Below, piece after piece: positions 1 through 7,029 of a DNA stretch of 44,423 nucleotides. The notes under the pieces were generated by a model, which was not told where the DNA came from, searched no databases, and saw only the letters and a list, made by a program, of their open reading frames with translations. Origin of the DNA: CAZAMP01 sp964486455 (GTDB lineage: Bacteria; Eisenbacteria; RBG-16-71-46; CAZAMP01). Each line of letters begins with the position of its first letter. Positions within the stretch are counted from its first letter, which is position 1. Location of the stretch: positions 1-44,423 of the forward strand of contig CAZAMP010000036.1 of assembly GCA_964486455.1 (NCBI GenBank), in the 5' to 3' direction. The position numbers and the translations under genes were made by a program.

Positions 1-54
<54 letters not shown>

Positions 55-141
55 GCGTTCCGGGCTCCGCGCCCGCTCGCTCAGCTAGGCGCCTGCGGCG
101 CCGGATCTTCGCTCGCTCCTGCGCTTACCGCCTTCGAACGC
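55..141 (-). repeat. Hairpin element copy A (conserved core, truncated outer arm)
   Basis: Read on the minus strand this contains the family core: GAGCGAGC, then GAAGATC, a 6-bp inner stem with a 3-nt loop (88-93 with 97-102), TAGCTGA, then GAGCGAGCGGGCGCGG. The flanks 55-60 and 136-141 are complementary. The C-rich tract after 141 should pair with a G-rich arm now replaced by poly-G. Its core flanks match copy B at 574-656, but B lacks the segment between two GAGCGAGCG direct repeats. Confidence 0.6.
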
Positions 142-464
142 ACCCCCCTGACGCCCCCTACTCCCCCAAACAGCCCAACAGCGAGCCTCCACCCCGTTCG
201 ACCCGCTTCACTTCTCTCGGGCGTAGGTGAGACGTCTCGGGCGCAGTCAGTTGCTCGCTGGCTGTCGGCGCGAAAGGGGTCCGCACAGCGCGGCATGCAC
301 ATGAGAGCGTGATCGTGTTCAAGACGGGTTGGTCACGAGGGCTACCGGTCAGGCCAGCGACAAAAACTGAATCGTGGAGCGTCGTGCGAAACTACGAATC
401 GACTCCACCCGAACATGCGGATCACGCCCTCGATTTGCCAACCTATGCAATTATAATAGGTTAT
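142..464. other. Gene-free stretch
   Basis: No convincing coding region. The short open frames here lack ribosome binding sites and have no recognisable domain. An AT-rich patch at 440-462 forms a small inverted repeat (AACCTA/TAGGTT) around a TATAAT string, but no -35 lies at a workable distance on either strand. Confidence 0.4.
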
Positions 465-496
465 GACGATTTGTCTCCCCGGGGAGACGAATCGTC
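465..496. repeat. Near-perfect 32-bp palindrome
   Basis: 465-480 and 481-496 are reverse complements at 15 of 16 positions with no spacer, centred on CCCCGGGG. It lies downstream of the minus-strand gene ending at 646 and of hairpin element B. No T-tract follows on either strand, so it is not a standard intrinsic terminator. It could be a protein-binding site or cruciform; its function is unknown. Confidence 0.45.
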
Positions 497-536
497 CTGC
501 CCGAAACGCTACATGACGCGCCACGCGACCCCGGGC

Positions 537-690
537 GGCCTTCCCGGCCGGTTCGTGCTTTGCGGCCGGAAGTGGCGGCGGTAGGGGGTCCGTTCGAAGG
601 CGGTAAGCGCAGGAGCGAGCGGGCGCGGAGCCACGAACGGACCCCCTACCGCCGCCCATCCCCGGCGAGCGCGAGCCGACCGGGAAGGCC
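537..690 (-). repeat. Hairpin element copy B, overlapping the 3' end of the deacetylase gene
   Basis: The main stem is perfect over 23 bp (574-596 with 634-656). Its 37-nt loop holds a shortened core (AGGAGCGAGCGGGCGCGGAGCC). A further outer stem pairs 537-555 with 672-690 at 17 of 19 positions. The right arm runs through the stop codon (646-648) and the last ~14 codons of the deacetylase gene, so the protein's C-terminus is encoded by hairpin sequence. Probably acts at the transcript 3' end (inference). Confidence 0.65.
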
Positions 691-1860
691 CCCGACCCAA
701 CGCTTGGCACCCAGGTCCCGGAGCCGTACGAAGCGGATCCCGTCCTCGCGGTAGCGGGCGACGGCCGCCGGGATGACGTCGAGACACTCCTGGTGGGGGT
801 GGAATATCCCGATGGCGCTCCCGTCGCGCTTGGCCCACTCCACGAGCTGCTCGAAGCGGGCGAGAATCTTCTCGGGCTCCAGGTCGCGATCGAGGAACAG
901 GTCGTTGGTGACGCAAGAGACGCTGAGTTCGCGCGCCACGCGGGCGGCCACCGATCGACCGGTGGTCCGTGAGTCGAAGAAGAACATGCCGCGGCGTCCC
1001 ACTTCACCCAGCACCGCCCGCATCGTGGGGACGTCCTGAGTTGCCATTGACCCCATGTGATTCGACACGCCGATCGCGCCGGGCACGTCATCGAGGTGAT
1101 CACCGAGCCGGCTCCGAATCTCGGACTCGCTGAGGTTCACCAGGATGGCGTTCTTCCCCGGGTTCATGCGCGGATACCCCTTGGGCTCCATCGGCACGTG
1201 TAGGATGACGTCGCGCCCCAGATCAGTGGCGAGCCGGGCCGCGAACTCGCTGTTCTTGTATCCCGGGAGGACCGCCGCCGAATACGTGACGTCCATCTTC
1301 AGAAACGCCTCGATCCGCGACCGGGGCTGAAATCCGAAGTCGTCGACGACGAACGCTATGGCCGGACCGGTCTCAGGCTCGATCGAGTGACGAAACGCTT
1401 CCAGGCGAATGTCACCGCATGGCCGGCCGTCGAGGCCGAAGGCCATGCGCAGGTGGCGCGAGTTTTTCGTCCCCTTCTCCTCAATCGCATCGATGATCTC
1501 GATGCCCCGACGCGTGATCTCCGCGGCGAGAAGGCGGTTCCCTTCTTCCAACGGAACGACGGAGTCCAGGCGGGCATGGATCGTGAAGCTCTCCGGCGCG
1601 GGGAACGTGTCCCACGCGGCGACAATCCCTCCCAGTTCCGAAACGGCATCGACGGCCTGGGATCGTGTCCAGGGGATGCGGGTCTCATGGGCCCCTGGGC
1701 GGAGGCTTCGCGATAGGTCCACGCGCGTGCGCGATGGGATGATCTCCGGCCCCAGGCTGACAACGGCCACGACGAGGGCGACGAGAAGGGCGCTGCCGAG
1801 TGTCCAGATGTAGATCTTGCTGGCGAGGGTTGGATTCCAGCGTTTCTTGCCGCGAGCCAT
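646..1860 (-). CDS. Divergent polysaccharide deacetylase family protein (YibQ/DUF610-like)
   Basis: 404 residues, within the family range. A single N-terminal membrane anchor (about residues 16-36) is followed by a ~125-residue linker domain and then a catalytic-type domain of the divergent polysaccharide deacetylase family (Pfam Polysacc_deac_2). Visible motifs are VVDDFG (the DD at 173-174), HVPMEP (221-226), NHMGS (267-271), DSRTT and a C-terminal FHPH. The domain should face the periplasm. The exact substrate of this family is poorly known; by fold it is a metal-dependent carbohydrate deacetylase. The ATG at 1860 is preceded by CTGGAG at about 6 nt. The last ~14 codons lie inside hairpin element B, so the final residues may be an acquired extension. 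Confidence 0.85.
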   Translation of the reverse strand: MARGKKRWNPTLASKIYIWTLGSALLVALVVAVVSLGPEIIPSRTRVDLSRSLRPGAHETRIPWTRSQAVDAVSELGGIVAAWDTFPAPESFTIHARLDSVVPLEEGNRLLAAEITRRGIEIIDAIEEKGTKNSRHLRMAFGLDGRPCGDIRLEAFRHSIEPETGPAIAFVVDDFGFQPRSRIEAFLKMDVTYSAAVLPGYKNSEFAARLATDLGRDVILHVPMEPKGYPRMNPGKNAILVNLSESEIRSRLGDHLDDVPGAIGVSNHMGSMATQDVPTMRAVLGEVGRRGMFFFDSRTTGRSVAARVARELSVSCVTNDLFLDRDLEPEKILARFEQLVEWAKRDGSAIGIFHPHQECLDVIPAAVARYREDGIRFVRLRDLGAKRWVGGLPGRLALAGDGRR

Positions 1861-1970
1861 CGAGTCTCCAGGCCGCCGGGCGCGGCATAGTTGTCACAGA
1901 GGTCGATGGCCGCATCGTATTGGGAACACAGTGACGGGTCAACCGCGGGAAAGGGGGAAGAGCGGAAGAA

Positions 1971-1990
1971 CGCCCGCCCGAGGGCGGGCG
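1971..1990 (-). terminator. Probable intrinsic terminator after the 1995-2576 lipoprotein gene
   Basis: CGCCCGCC and GGCGGGCG form an 8-bp GC stem with a CGAG loop directly after the stop codon at 1995. On the minus strand it is followed by TTCTTCCGCTCTTCC, a pyrimidine-rich but not pure U tail, so its strength is uncertain. Confidence 0.5.
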
Positions 1991-1994
1991 CGGA

Positions 1995-2576
1995 CTACTG
2001 GTGCTGGTCTTCCTGGTAGACGATCTGCCAGGTCGTGGGGGCAACGGTCGTGTCGGGCTTGAAGATGAAGAGCGCCGGGTCGCCCTGCACGAGGTAAGTA
2101 ACGGGTTCCCCGCCTTCAGCGTCAGGCGTCTCCACGGCGAGATACGCCGACGGCACCTGGATCATCATGTATCCCTCGTCCTCGGGAAAGTCCTCGCGAT
2201 CGGAAGGATACACTGGTGATTGATCCAGCCGGATCTCGATGCCGAACACCACGTCGAACATGTTCTCGGTCGACAGGTAGTCCTGTTCCTGGTTCAGAGA
2301 CTCGAAGGTAATTTCGCCGGTGTTGATATCCTCTTGAGACGGGATGAACTCGTAGGCGTCATCGATCTGGTCGGCGTAGCCATCGATGTCCTTGAACAGA
2401 TGGGCGATCTCGAGGTTCATGAGCACGCTGTCGGGGCTCGTTCTCTCGTGGTAGACCGCCGGCTCAGGTGGAGGGTCCGGGTCTGGTTTGGCCTTCTCGG
2501 GCGAGAAGAGACACCCGGTGAGGCCCGTGGCCGCGATCAATGCAATCGAGATGGAGATTCGGGTCAAGCGATGCAT
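1995..2576 (-). CDS. Small outer-membrane-type lipoprotein, unknown function
   Basis: 193 residues. An N-terminal signal peptide ends in the lipobox LTGC (Cys about residue 22), so the mature protein is lipid-anchored. The mature part begins with a short Pro/Asp-rich spacer, then an alpha+beta region of the size and pattern of NTF2-like proteins: an N-terminal helical segment, then strands ending in a Trp-containing strand (TWQIVYQED). The adjacent lipoprotein at 2714-3370 has the same architecture and ends in a similar Trp-rich strand, so the two may be distant paralogues; I judge this by pattern only. The start ATG at 2576 has AAGGG about 9 nt upstream. No function can be assigned. Confidence 0.75.
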   Translation of the reverse strand: MHRLTRISISIALIAATGLTGCLFSPEKAKPDPDPPPEPAVYHERTSPDSVLMNLEIAHLFKDIDGYADQIDDAYEFIPSQEDINTGEITFESLNQEQDYLSTENMFDVVFGIEIRLDQSPVYPSDREDFPEDEGYMMIQVPSAYLAVETPDAEGGEPVTYLVQGDPALFIFKPDTTVAPTTWQIVYQEDQHQ

Positions 2577-2622
2577 GACGTATGCCCTTACGAAGTAGTT
2601 ACCGTTCCGGCTTCCTGATTCG

Positions 2623-2651
2623 ATTCTACGGCCGGGTCTCGGGAAAGTCTA
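2623..2651 (-). promoter_or_regulatory. Candidate sigma-70 promoter for the 1995-2576 gene
   Basis: On the minus strand TAGACT (2646-2651), a 17-nt spacer and TAGAAT (2623-2628) give 4/6 and 5/6 matches to -35 and -10. The -10 is about 47 nt upstream of the start codon. This would uncouple the lipoprotein from the barrel operon upstream. Confidence 0.4.
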
Positions 2652-2713
2652 CCCTCTGCGGGTCTTGTATCCATGGTGGAGGATGAAATCAGCCCGGCAG
2701 ATACCAGCCAACT

Positions 2714-3370
2714 CTATTTACCCGTAGCACCTGCGGAGGTTCCATCGTACCAGAAGCGTCCCAGCGTCGCAAACCCCCCGGCCGCCTCGCTGTCGTCCCA
2801 ACGATAAACCACAAAACCACTTCCGGGATCCCGCACGTAGATGTCGGCCTGCCCGGCGAACCGGGCGGCGGTGTCGCCGGCGGCGACGAACACGAGCGAA
2901 TAGGCGATGTCGTCGAAGAGGAAACCGTCGTCGTAGGAGATCTCGTCTTCATCGTCGGCCTCGATCACGAGCGTCGCGTTGTATTGCTGGGCCGCCCCCA
3001 TTTGCGTGCTGAAGGCCGCCACGGCCTCATCCTTCGGCACGGAAGCCTGCTCCCAGTCGGTGAAGAAATCCTGGACCGCCTGCTCCTCAACGACCGCGGC
3101 GTTGAAGTCGAAGTCGTCGGCGATGGAGCTCTCGTACGTGTCCAGTCCTCCGCCTGCCGCCCCGCACGCAAAGGATTGCTCCATGTTGTCGATCGCCAGC
3201 ACGGGCCGAATCGCGTCCACGAGCGGGCACTGTGGCTGTAGGTCCGGCGGCGTCACATCGCGCGTATCGAAAAGCCCGCACGCCGTGAGGAGCAATAGGG
3301 AAAGCGCGAGGAGCGCGACCAAGCAGTGATAGCGCCCGGCCTTTGTTTCCGACATTCTCATAGTTCTCAT
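2714..3370 (-). CDS. Small lipoprotein, NTF2-like architecture
   Basis: 218 residues from the first ATG; internal ATGs at 3361 and 3355 are alternative starts. A hydrophobic signal segment ends in lipobox LTAC followed by GLF. The mature part has an N-terminal helical section, a central acidic stretch and C-terminal strands with YRWDD and FATLGRFWYDG, a pattern seen in small SnoaL/NTF2-like lipoproteins of uncultured high-GC diderms. It begins 19 nt after the barrel gene at 3390-5306 ends, so the two are almost certainly co-transcribed and the lipoprotein may serve the barrel or the same envelope process. No enzymatic residues can be pointed to. Confidence 0.75.
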   Translation of the reverse strand: MRTMRMSETKAGRYHCLVALLALSLLLLTACGLFDTRDVTPPDLQPQCPLVDAIRPVLAIDNMEQSFACGAAGGGLDTYESSIADDFDFNAAVVEEQAVQDFFTDWEQASVPKDEAVAAFSTQMGAAQQYNATLVIEADDEDEISYDDGFLFDDIAYSLVFVAAGDTAARFAGQADIYVRDPGSGFVVYRWDDSEAAGGFATLGRFWYDGTSAGATGK

Positions 3371-3389
3371 GCTCTCATGCTTTCCACGC

Positions 3390-5306
3390 CTAGAACGCCC
3401 GCGTGGCCGTCATGTCCACGCGCCAGTAGAAATCTTCCCGCGTCGAGAGGATCCGGGTCGCCCGAAGCTGCGCGTCGACGAGGTCGAGCAGCTTCTTCTG
3501 CACCGCCGACGTCAGCTGGAGATCATACTGCTTCTTCCGGGTGCCCTCCGCACCCGGAGACCGATTCAACACGGTCCGTAGCGACTGCTCCGCGCTGAGA
3601 CGAAACCACGCGGCCGGCTCGTAAAGGCTCTCCAACCTGAGCTCCTGCTCGATGTATTCCCGTTCCAGGTTGTAGAGGCGCAGGCCGAGATCGTTACGGC
3701 TGTACTGCCCGGAGTTTCTGAAGTTGTACTTGTGCCCGAGATTGATCTTGATCGTCGGCGTCATCTTCGTCGTCACATCGGTGGTGAGGCGCGACGTCCG
3801 CGTCAGGTCGCTCTTGTCGACGTCGTCGAAGTCGTATACGCGGGATTGCGCCATGACGATGACTTCCTGCTTGACCCCGACAGTGCTCGATATGCGATAC
3901 GTGTATCCTGCGAGGATCTTCTGCTCCACCTCCCGCCTCGTGTTGGCGGCCTTGCTGGGATCGGTGTTGATCGTTCGCTTCACGGTGGTCGAGACACTGA
4001 GCCGCGTCGTGAGGCCCGACCACGCCTCGTACGACACGTTCAGGCGCGCGATTTGATCAAGCCGGTCGCTGTCGAGAAGACTGTCCGCGTAGAACTTCGA
4101 GGTGAGCGCCGCCTGGCCTGTCAGCTCCGCGGTCAATCGGGAGCCGATCGTTCGTTTGATGCTGCCGCTGAGCTCTGTTTGTTCGGACTTCAGGTCAACA
4201 CGCTCGATCTCACCCGGAATCGGGATGTAGTCTTCGTCCTTCGCGTCGCTTCTGAGCTGCGCGGACAGACTGGTCCCTCCCCAGAAGCTGTAGCTGCCTC
4301 TCAGGCGATAGCGGTCCTGCGTCAGGTCGCGGTTCGAGGCCGCGGTCAGGTTCGATCGCCGCTGGTCGAGCTGCGTGTCGAACTCGGCCGTGAGCTCGAG
4401 ATCACTGAGGGGCACGAGCCGCATGCGGAAGGTGGCGTGATCCGCGTCGCTTTCAAGCTCCTCCAGCTCACCCTGGCGTGGCGCGGGGCGCAACTGCAAA
4501 CTCGTCGCCCGGGAAAACGACAGGCCGAGATTGAGCCATCTCTTCGGATCCCACTTGAGGTTCGAGGTGACCTGGCGGTCGACGTTGGTGGCCTTGATCG
4601 TGCTGTCGCTCTCGGACAGCATCGAGCCGAAGCCGGGGGTGAAATCGGACTGCTTTTGATCCGTCTCCTGACTGAACGATTCCGTCGTGAAGCTCATCTG
4701 GAGATTCAGGTTCGACGCGGGATCGGCCGTAAGTCCCCAGTCCAAGCTCATCGACGGACCGGTCTGGCGCGTCTCGTCCCGACGGGCGCTGGAGATCGAG
4801 CTGAAATCACTTTGCGAGAACGATTCCCGAAGACCCGCCTGCCCTTCGATATGCGTCCTTGCGTTGTCACCGAACAGGCCACGTTCGTAACGTGACGTCA
4901 GCCGAAAGTCGTTGTTTCTCCCCTGCAGGTCCGACGTCGTCGATTTCCGTCGCGAGCGATCGAAGTTGGCCAGGACACCCAGGTTCCACCCGCTCAGGAT
5001 TTCATAGCGCAGGTGGTTGCTCGAGCGCGCCGCGCGCTGCTGGAGCGCGTTTTGCGCCTCGTCCTCGCTGATATCGGAACCAAGGTTGGTCTGAAGGGTC
5101 GCCCCGCCGTACTTCTGAAACAGTGACAGCGATTGACCCCATTGCTGCTTCGTCTTGATGACCCGGTAATTGGTCGTGTAGGTCGGATGGAAGCCCGGAC
5201 GAAACGAAGAATCCGGCTGGGCCTGCGCGCGTGCTAACGAGGCGACGGCACAAACCATGACGGCGAGAGCTATGAAGCGACGGCGGCAATCCTGACCCAT
5301 GAACAT
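3390..5306 (-). CDS. Outer-membrane beta-barrel protein, unknown role
   Basis: 638 residues from the ATG at 5306 (an ATG at 5300 is equally possible). I chose this start because CTGGAG lies just upstream and an ideal signal peptide follows (RRRFIALAVMVCAVASLARA). Almost the whole mature protein is alternating hydrophobic/polar 10-12 residue strands with Asp/Arg/Ser-rich turns. It ends in a strand with C-terminal Phe (DMTATRAF), the classical BAM recognition signal. The strand count suggests a large barrel, comparable in size to LptD-like or putative porin proteins, but I see no LptD signature. Upstream it is divergent from the BshB1-like gene; downstream it is followed 19 nt later by a lipoprotein gene. 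Confidence 0.75.
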   Translation of the reverse strand: MFMGQDCRRRFIALAVMVCAVASLARAQAQPDSSFRPGFHPTYTTNYRVIKTKQQWGQSLSLFQKYGGATLQTNLGSDISEDEAQNALQQRAARSSNHLRYEILSGWNLGVLANFDRSRRKSTTSDLQGRNNDFRLTSRYERGLFGDNARTHIEGQAGLRESFSQSDFSSISSARRDETRQTGPSMSLDWGLTADPASNLNLQMSFTTESFSQETDQKQSDFTPGFGSMLSESDSTIKATNVDRQVTSNLKWDPKRWLNLGLSFSRATSLQLRPAPRQGELEELESDADHATFRMRLVPLSDLELTAEFDTQLDQRRSNLTAASNRDLTQDRYRLRGSYSFWGGTSLSAQLRSDAKDEDYIPIPGEIERVDLKSEQTELSGSIKRTIGSRLTAELTGQAALTSKFYADSLLDSDRLDQIARLNVSYEAWSGLTTRLSVSTTVKRTINTDPSKAANTRREVEQKILAGYTYRISSTVGVKQEVIVMAQSRVYDFDDVDKSDLTRTSRLTTDVTTKMTPTIKINLGHKYNFRNSGQYSRNDLGLRLYNLEREYIEQELRLESLYEPAAWFRLSAEQSLRTVLNRSPGAEGTRKKQYDLQLTSAVQKKLLDLVDAQLRATRILSTREDFYWRVDMTATRAF

Positions 5307-5317
5307 CGATCTCCAGG

Positions 5318-5339
5318 AACATGTCTTCAGAAACATGTT
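5318..5339. promoter_or_regulatory. Inverted repeat in the leader of the barrel gene
   Basis: AACATGT (5318-5324) and ACATGTT (5333-5339) are perfect inverted arms separated by 8 nt, immediately upstream of the Shine-Dalgarno of the barrel gene. It could be a dimeric operator or, as RNA, a 7-bp hairpin next to the ribosome binding site. Function is inferred only from position. Confidence 0.35.
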
Positions 5340-5518
5340 GGTCCGGGCGGGACCGTAGCAAAGACCGGTCGGGCGGGCAATCCGCACGCGCCGCGCGGAC
5401 ACCGGCTCTCTCCCAATCTGAACCACCCGCGACGGCGGTCGAGGTTCCGCGAGCGGCCGGGTGTCCGCCCCTTTTCCCCGGGGCCACACTCCTCTATCCT
5501 ATCGCTCTGGAGGATTCG

Positions 5519-6244
5519 GTGACGAACGACACGTTCGATCTCTTGGCATTCGGTCCGCACCCCGACGACGCGGAGCTCATCGCGGGCGGCACGCTGGCGC
5601 TCATGGCGGAGCGCGGCTACCGCGTGGGCATCGTGGACCTCACCGCGGGCGAGATGGGGACGCGGGGAGATACGGCGACCCGGCGCGCGGAAGCGGAGAA
5701 AGCCGCCGAGATCCTCGGTGTGGCGCACCGGGAGTGCCTCGACCTACCCGACGCGGGTCTCTCCGATACCGACGATCAGCGCGCGGCGGTGGTCACGGTC
5801 ATCCGCCGGCTCCGGCCACGAACCGTCATTCTTCCCCACTGGCACGGACGGCATCCTGATCACGGGGTGGCATCCGCGCTCATCAAAAGCGCCGCGTTTC
5901 TCGCGGGGGTGAAGAACTACGCGCCCGGTGGCGGCGCGTTCAAACCGACCAAGCTGCTCTACGGATCCGCCTTTCGCGATCACGACTCACGACCGAGCTT
6001 CGTCGTGGACATCTCCGCGGCGTTCGAGCGGAAGATGAGCGCGATCCGCTGCTACGGATCTCAGTTCGACGGACGTCCGGAAGGCGGAGAGCTATTCCCG
6101 ACCGGCCGCGACTTCTACGAAGCGCTCGATCGGCGCTTCGCCCACTACGGATCGTTGATTCAGGTACCGTACGGGGAGCCGTTCGTCACCATCGAGCCGA
6201 TCGCGGTGGACGATGTCGTGACGTTGAGCGGCCACTCGATCTAG
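5519..6244 (+). CDS. bshB1: PIG-L family deacetylase, BshB1-like (bacillithiol biosynthesis)
   Basis: 241 residues from a GTG at 5519, which has CTGGAGG 5 nt upstream; the open frame extends further 5' but with no homology. The LmbE/PIG-L metal triad is visible: HPDD (His14, Asp17) near the N-terminus and HPDH with His115. The sequence around GPHPDDAE, LTAGEMGTRG and the C-terminal CYGSQF closely matches BshB1, which removes the acetyl group from GlcNAc-malate to give GlcN-malate in bacillithiol synthesis. Length matches the family (~235). bshA and bshC are not in the window, so bacillithiol rather than another GlcNAc substrate is inferred from subfamily resemblance. It is divergent from the barrel gene. 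Confidence 0.82.
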   Translation: MTNDTFDLLAFGPHPDDAELIAGGTLALMAERGYRVGIVDLTAGEMGTRGDTATRRAEAEKAAEILGVAHRECLDLPDAGLSDTDDQRAAVVTVIRRLRPRTVILPHWHGRHPDHGVASALIKSAAFLAGVKNYAPGGGAFKPTKLLYGSAFRDHDSRPSFVVDISAAFERKMSAIRCYGSQFDGRPEGGELFPTGRDFYEALDRRFAHYGSLIQVPYGEPFVTIEPIAVDDVVTLSGHSI

Positions 6245-6284
6245 GCGGGCTTGGATCCGGGGCGGACCGACTACATACCCAACA

Positions 6285-6842
6285 CTACATACCCGATTCG
6301 TCGGAGAGAAACACGCCGGCCGCGACGACCGTCGTCCAGTATCCGCGCTTGTCGCTCTTCGCCGACTGCGTGATGCTTCGCGTCTTGACGATCTTCCCCG
6401 CCATGCGGAACACCTGCTTGCGTTGATCCCACGCCTCATCGGGATCGAAGCGGATCCCGAGCGTCGATGCCAGCATGCTGGCGGCGAGATCCTCTGCGTA
6501 GTCGCTCGCCTTCCGCTCGGTCTGCCCGAACGCGTGATGCTCGGACAGGTATCCGTAGCGGTCCTTCTCGGCGGGAATGGCCACCCCGATGCTCGAGACC
6601 AGAAGCCTGTTCGGTTCGTTGGTCGCGCAGTCGCTCACGACCGCGTAGACGATCTCACCCGGCTTCAGATGACCCAGGCCTCGTTCGCGCGGCAGGATCT
6701 TGCAGTGCGGGGGGAAAATGCTCGAGACGCGAACAATGTTCACGTGCGCGATGCCCGCGTTTCGGAGCGCCAGCTCCAATGACTGGAGCTTCTCGCGATG
6801 GCATCCCGCTCCCTTCGTCAGGAACATCCGCGATGGAACCAC
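6285..6842 (-). CDS. pdaD: Pyruvoyl-dependent arginine decarboxylase
   Basis: 185 residues. It decarboxylates arginine to agmatine, the first step of the agmatine route to polyamines. The family's self-cleavage site is visible as VSSIFPP: cleavage between Ser40 and Ser41 turns Ser41 into the pyruvoyl cofactor. Other family landmarks are FLTKGAG near the N-terminus, LPRERGL, VYAVVSD and SEHHAFGQTE. I chose the GTG at 6842 because GGAGGG lies 8 nt upstream and the protein then begins like known members (VPSRMFLTKG). The gene is convergent with bshB1 and divergent from the phosphodiesterase-like gene at 7030. No other polyamine gene is in the window. Confidence 0.88.
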   Translation of the reverse strand: MVPSRMFLTKGAGCHREKLQSLELALRNAGIAHVNIVRVSSIFPPHCKILPRERGLGHLKPGEIVYAVVSDCATNEPNRLLVSSIGVAIPAEKDRYGYLSEHHAFGQTERKASDYAEDLAASMLASTLGIRFDPDEAWDQRKQVFRMAGKIVKTRSITQSAKSDKRGYWTTVVAAGVFLSDESGM

Positions 6843-6925
6843 TCTGACGACCCTCCATCCCAATAGACCAAAGAGCCTGGCGGCAAGTGAGGGCGCAAAG
6901 TGTAGCCGAGAAGGCGGAACCCGCC

Positions 6926-6966
6926 AACCATCATGGTTTGACCGCGGCAACGGCACGTCCTACGCT
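6926..6966 (+). promoter_or_regulatory. Candidate promoter with overlapping operator for the gene at 7030
   Basis: TTGACC (6938-6943), a 17-nt spacer and TACGCT (6961-6966) form a plausible sigma-70 promoter. A perfect AACCAT-C-ATGGTT inverted repeat (6926-6938) overlaps the first base of the -35, in the usual place for a repressor or activator site. Confidence 0.35.
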
Positions 6967-7029
6967 GAGATCCAGCCGACGAGACGAACGGATGCTCGTG
7001 GAAAGGAGCGGCACGGAGAGGTGTTCGGG

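Noticed and set aside
435..457. TTGCCA and TATAAT as a promoter
   Set aside because: The hexamers are only 11 nt apart, too close for sigma-70, and no gene follows on either strand at a sensible distance.
3732..4895. Long plus-strand open frame (387 codons) opposite the barrel gene
   Set aside because: It is antisense to a clear signal-peptide-plus-barrel gene, has no ribosome site, is Arg-rich as expected from reading high-GC codons backwards, and has no domain pattern.
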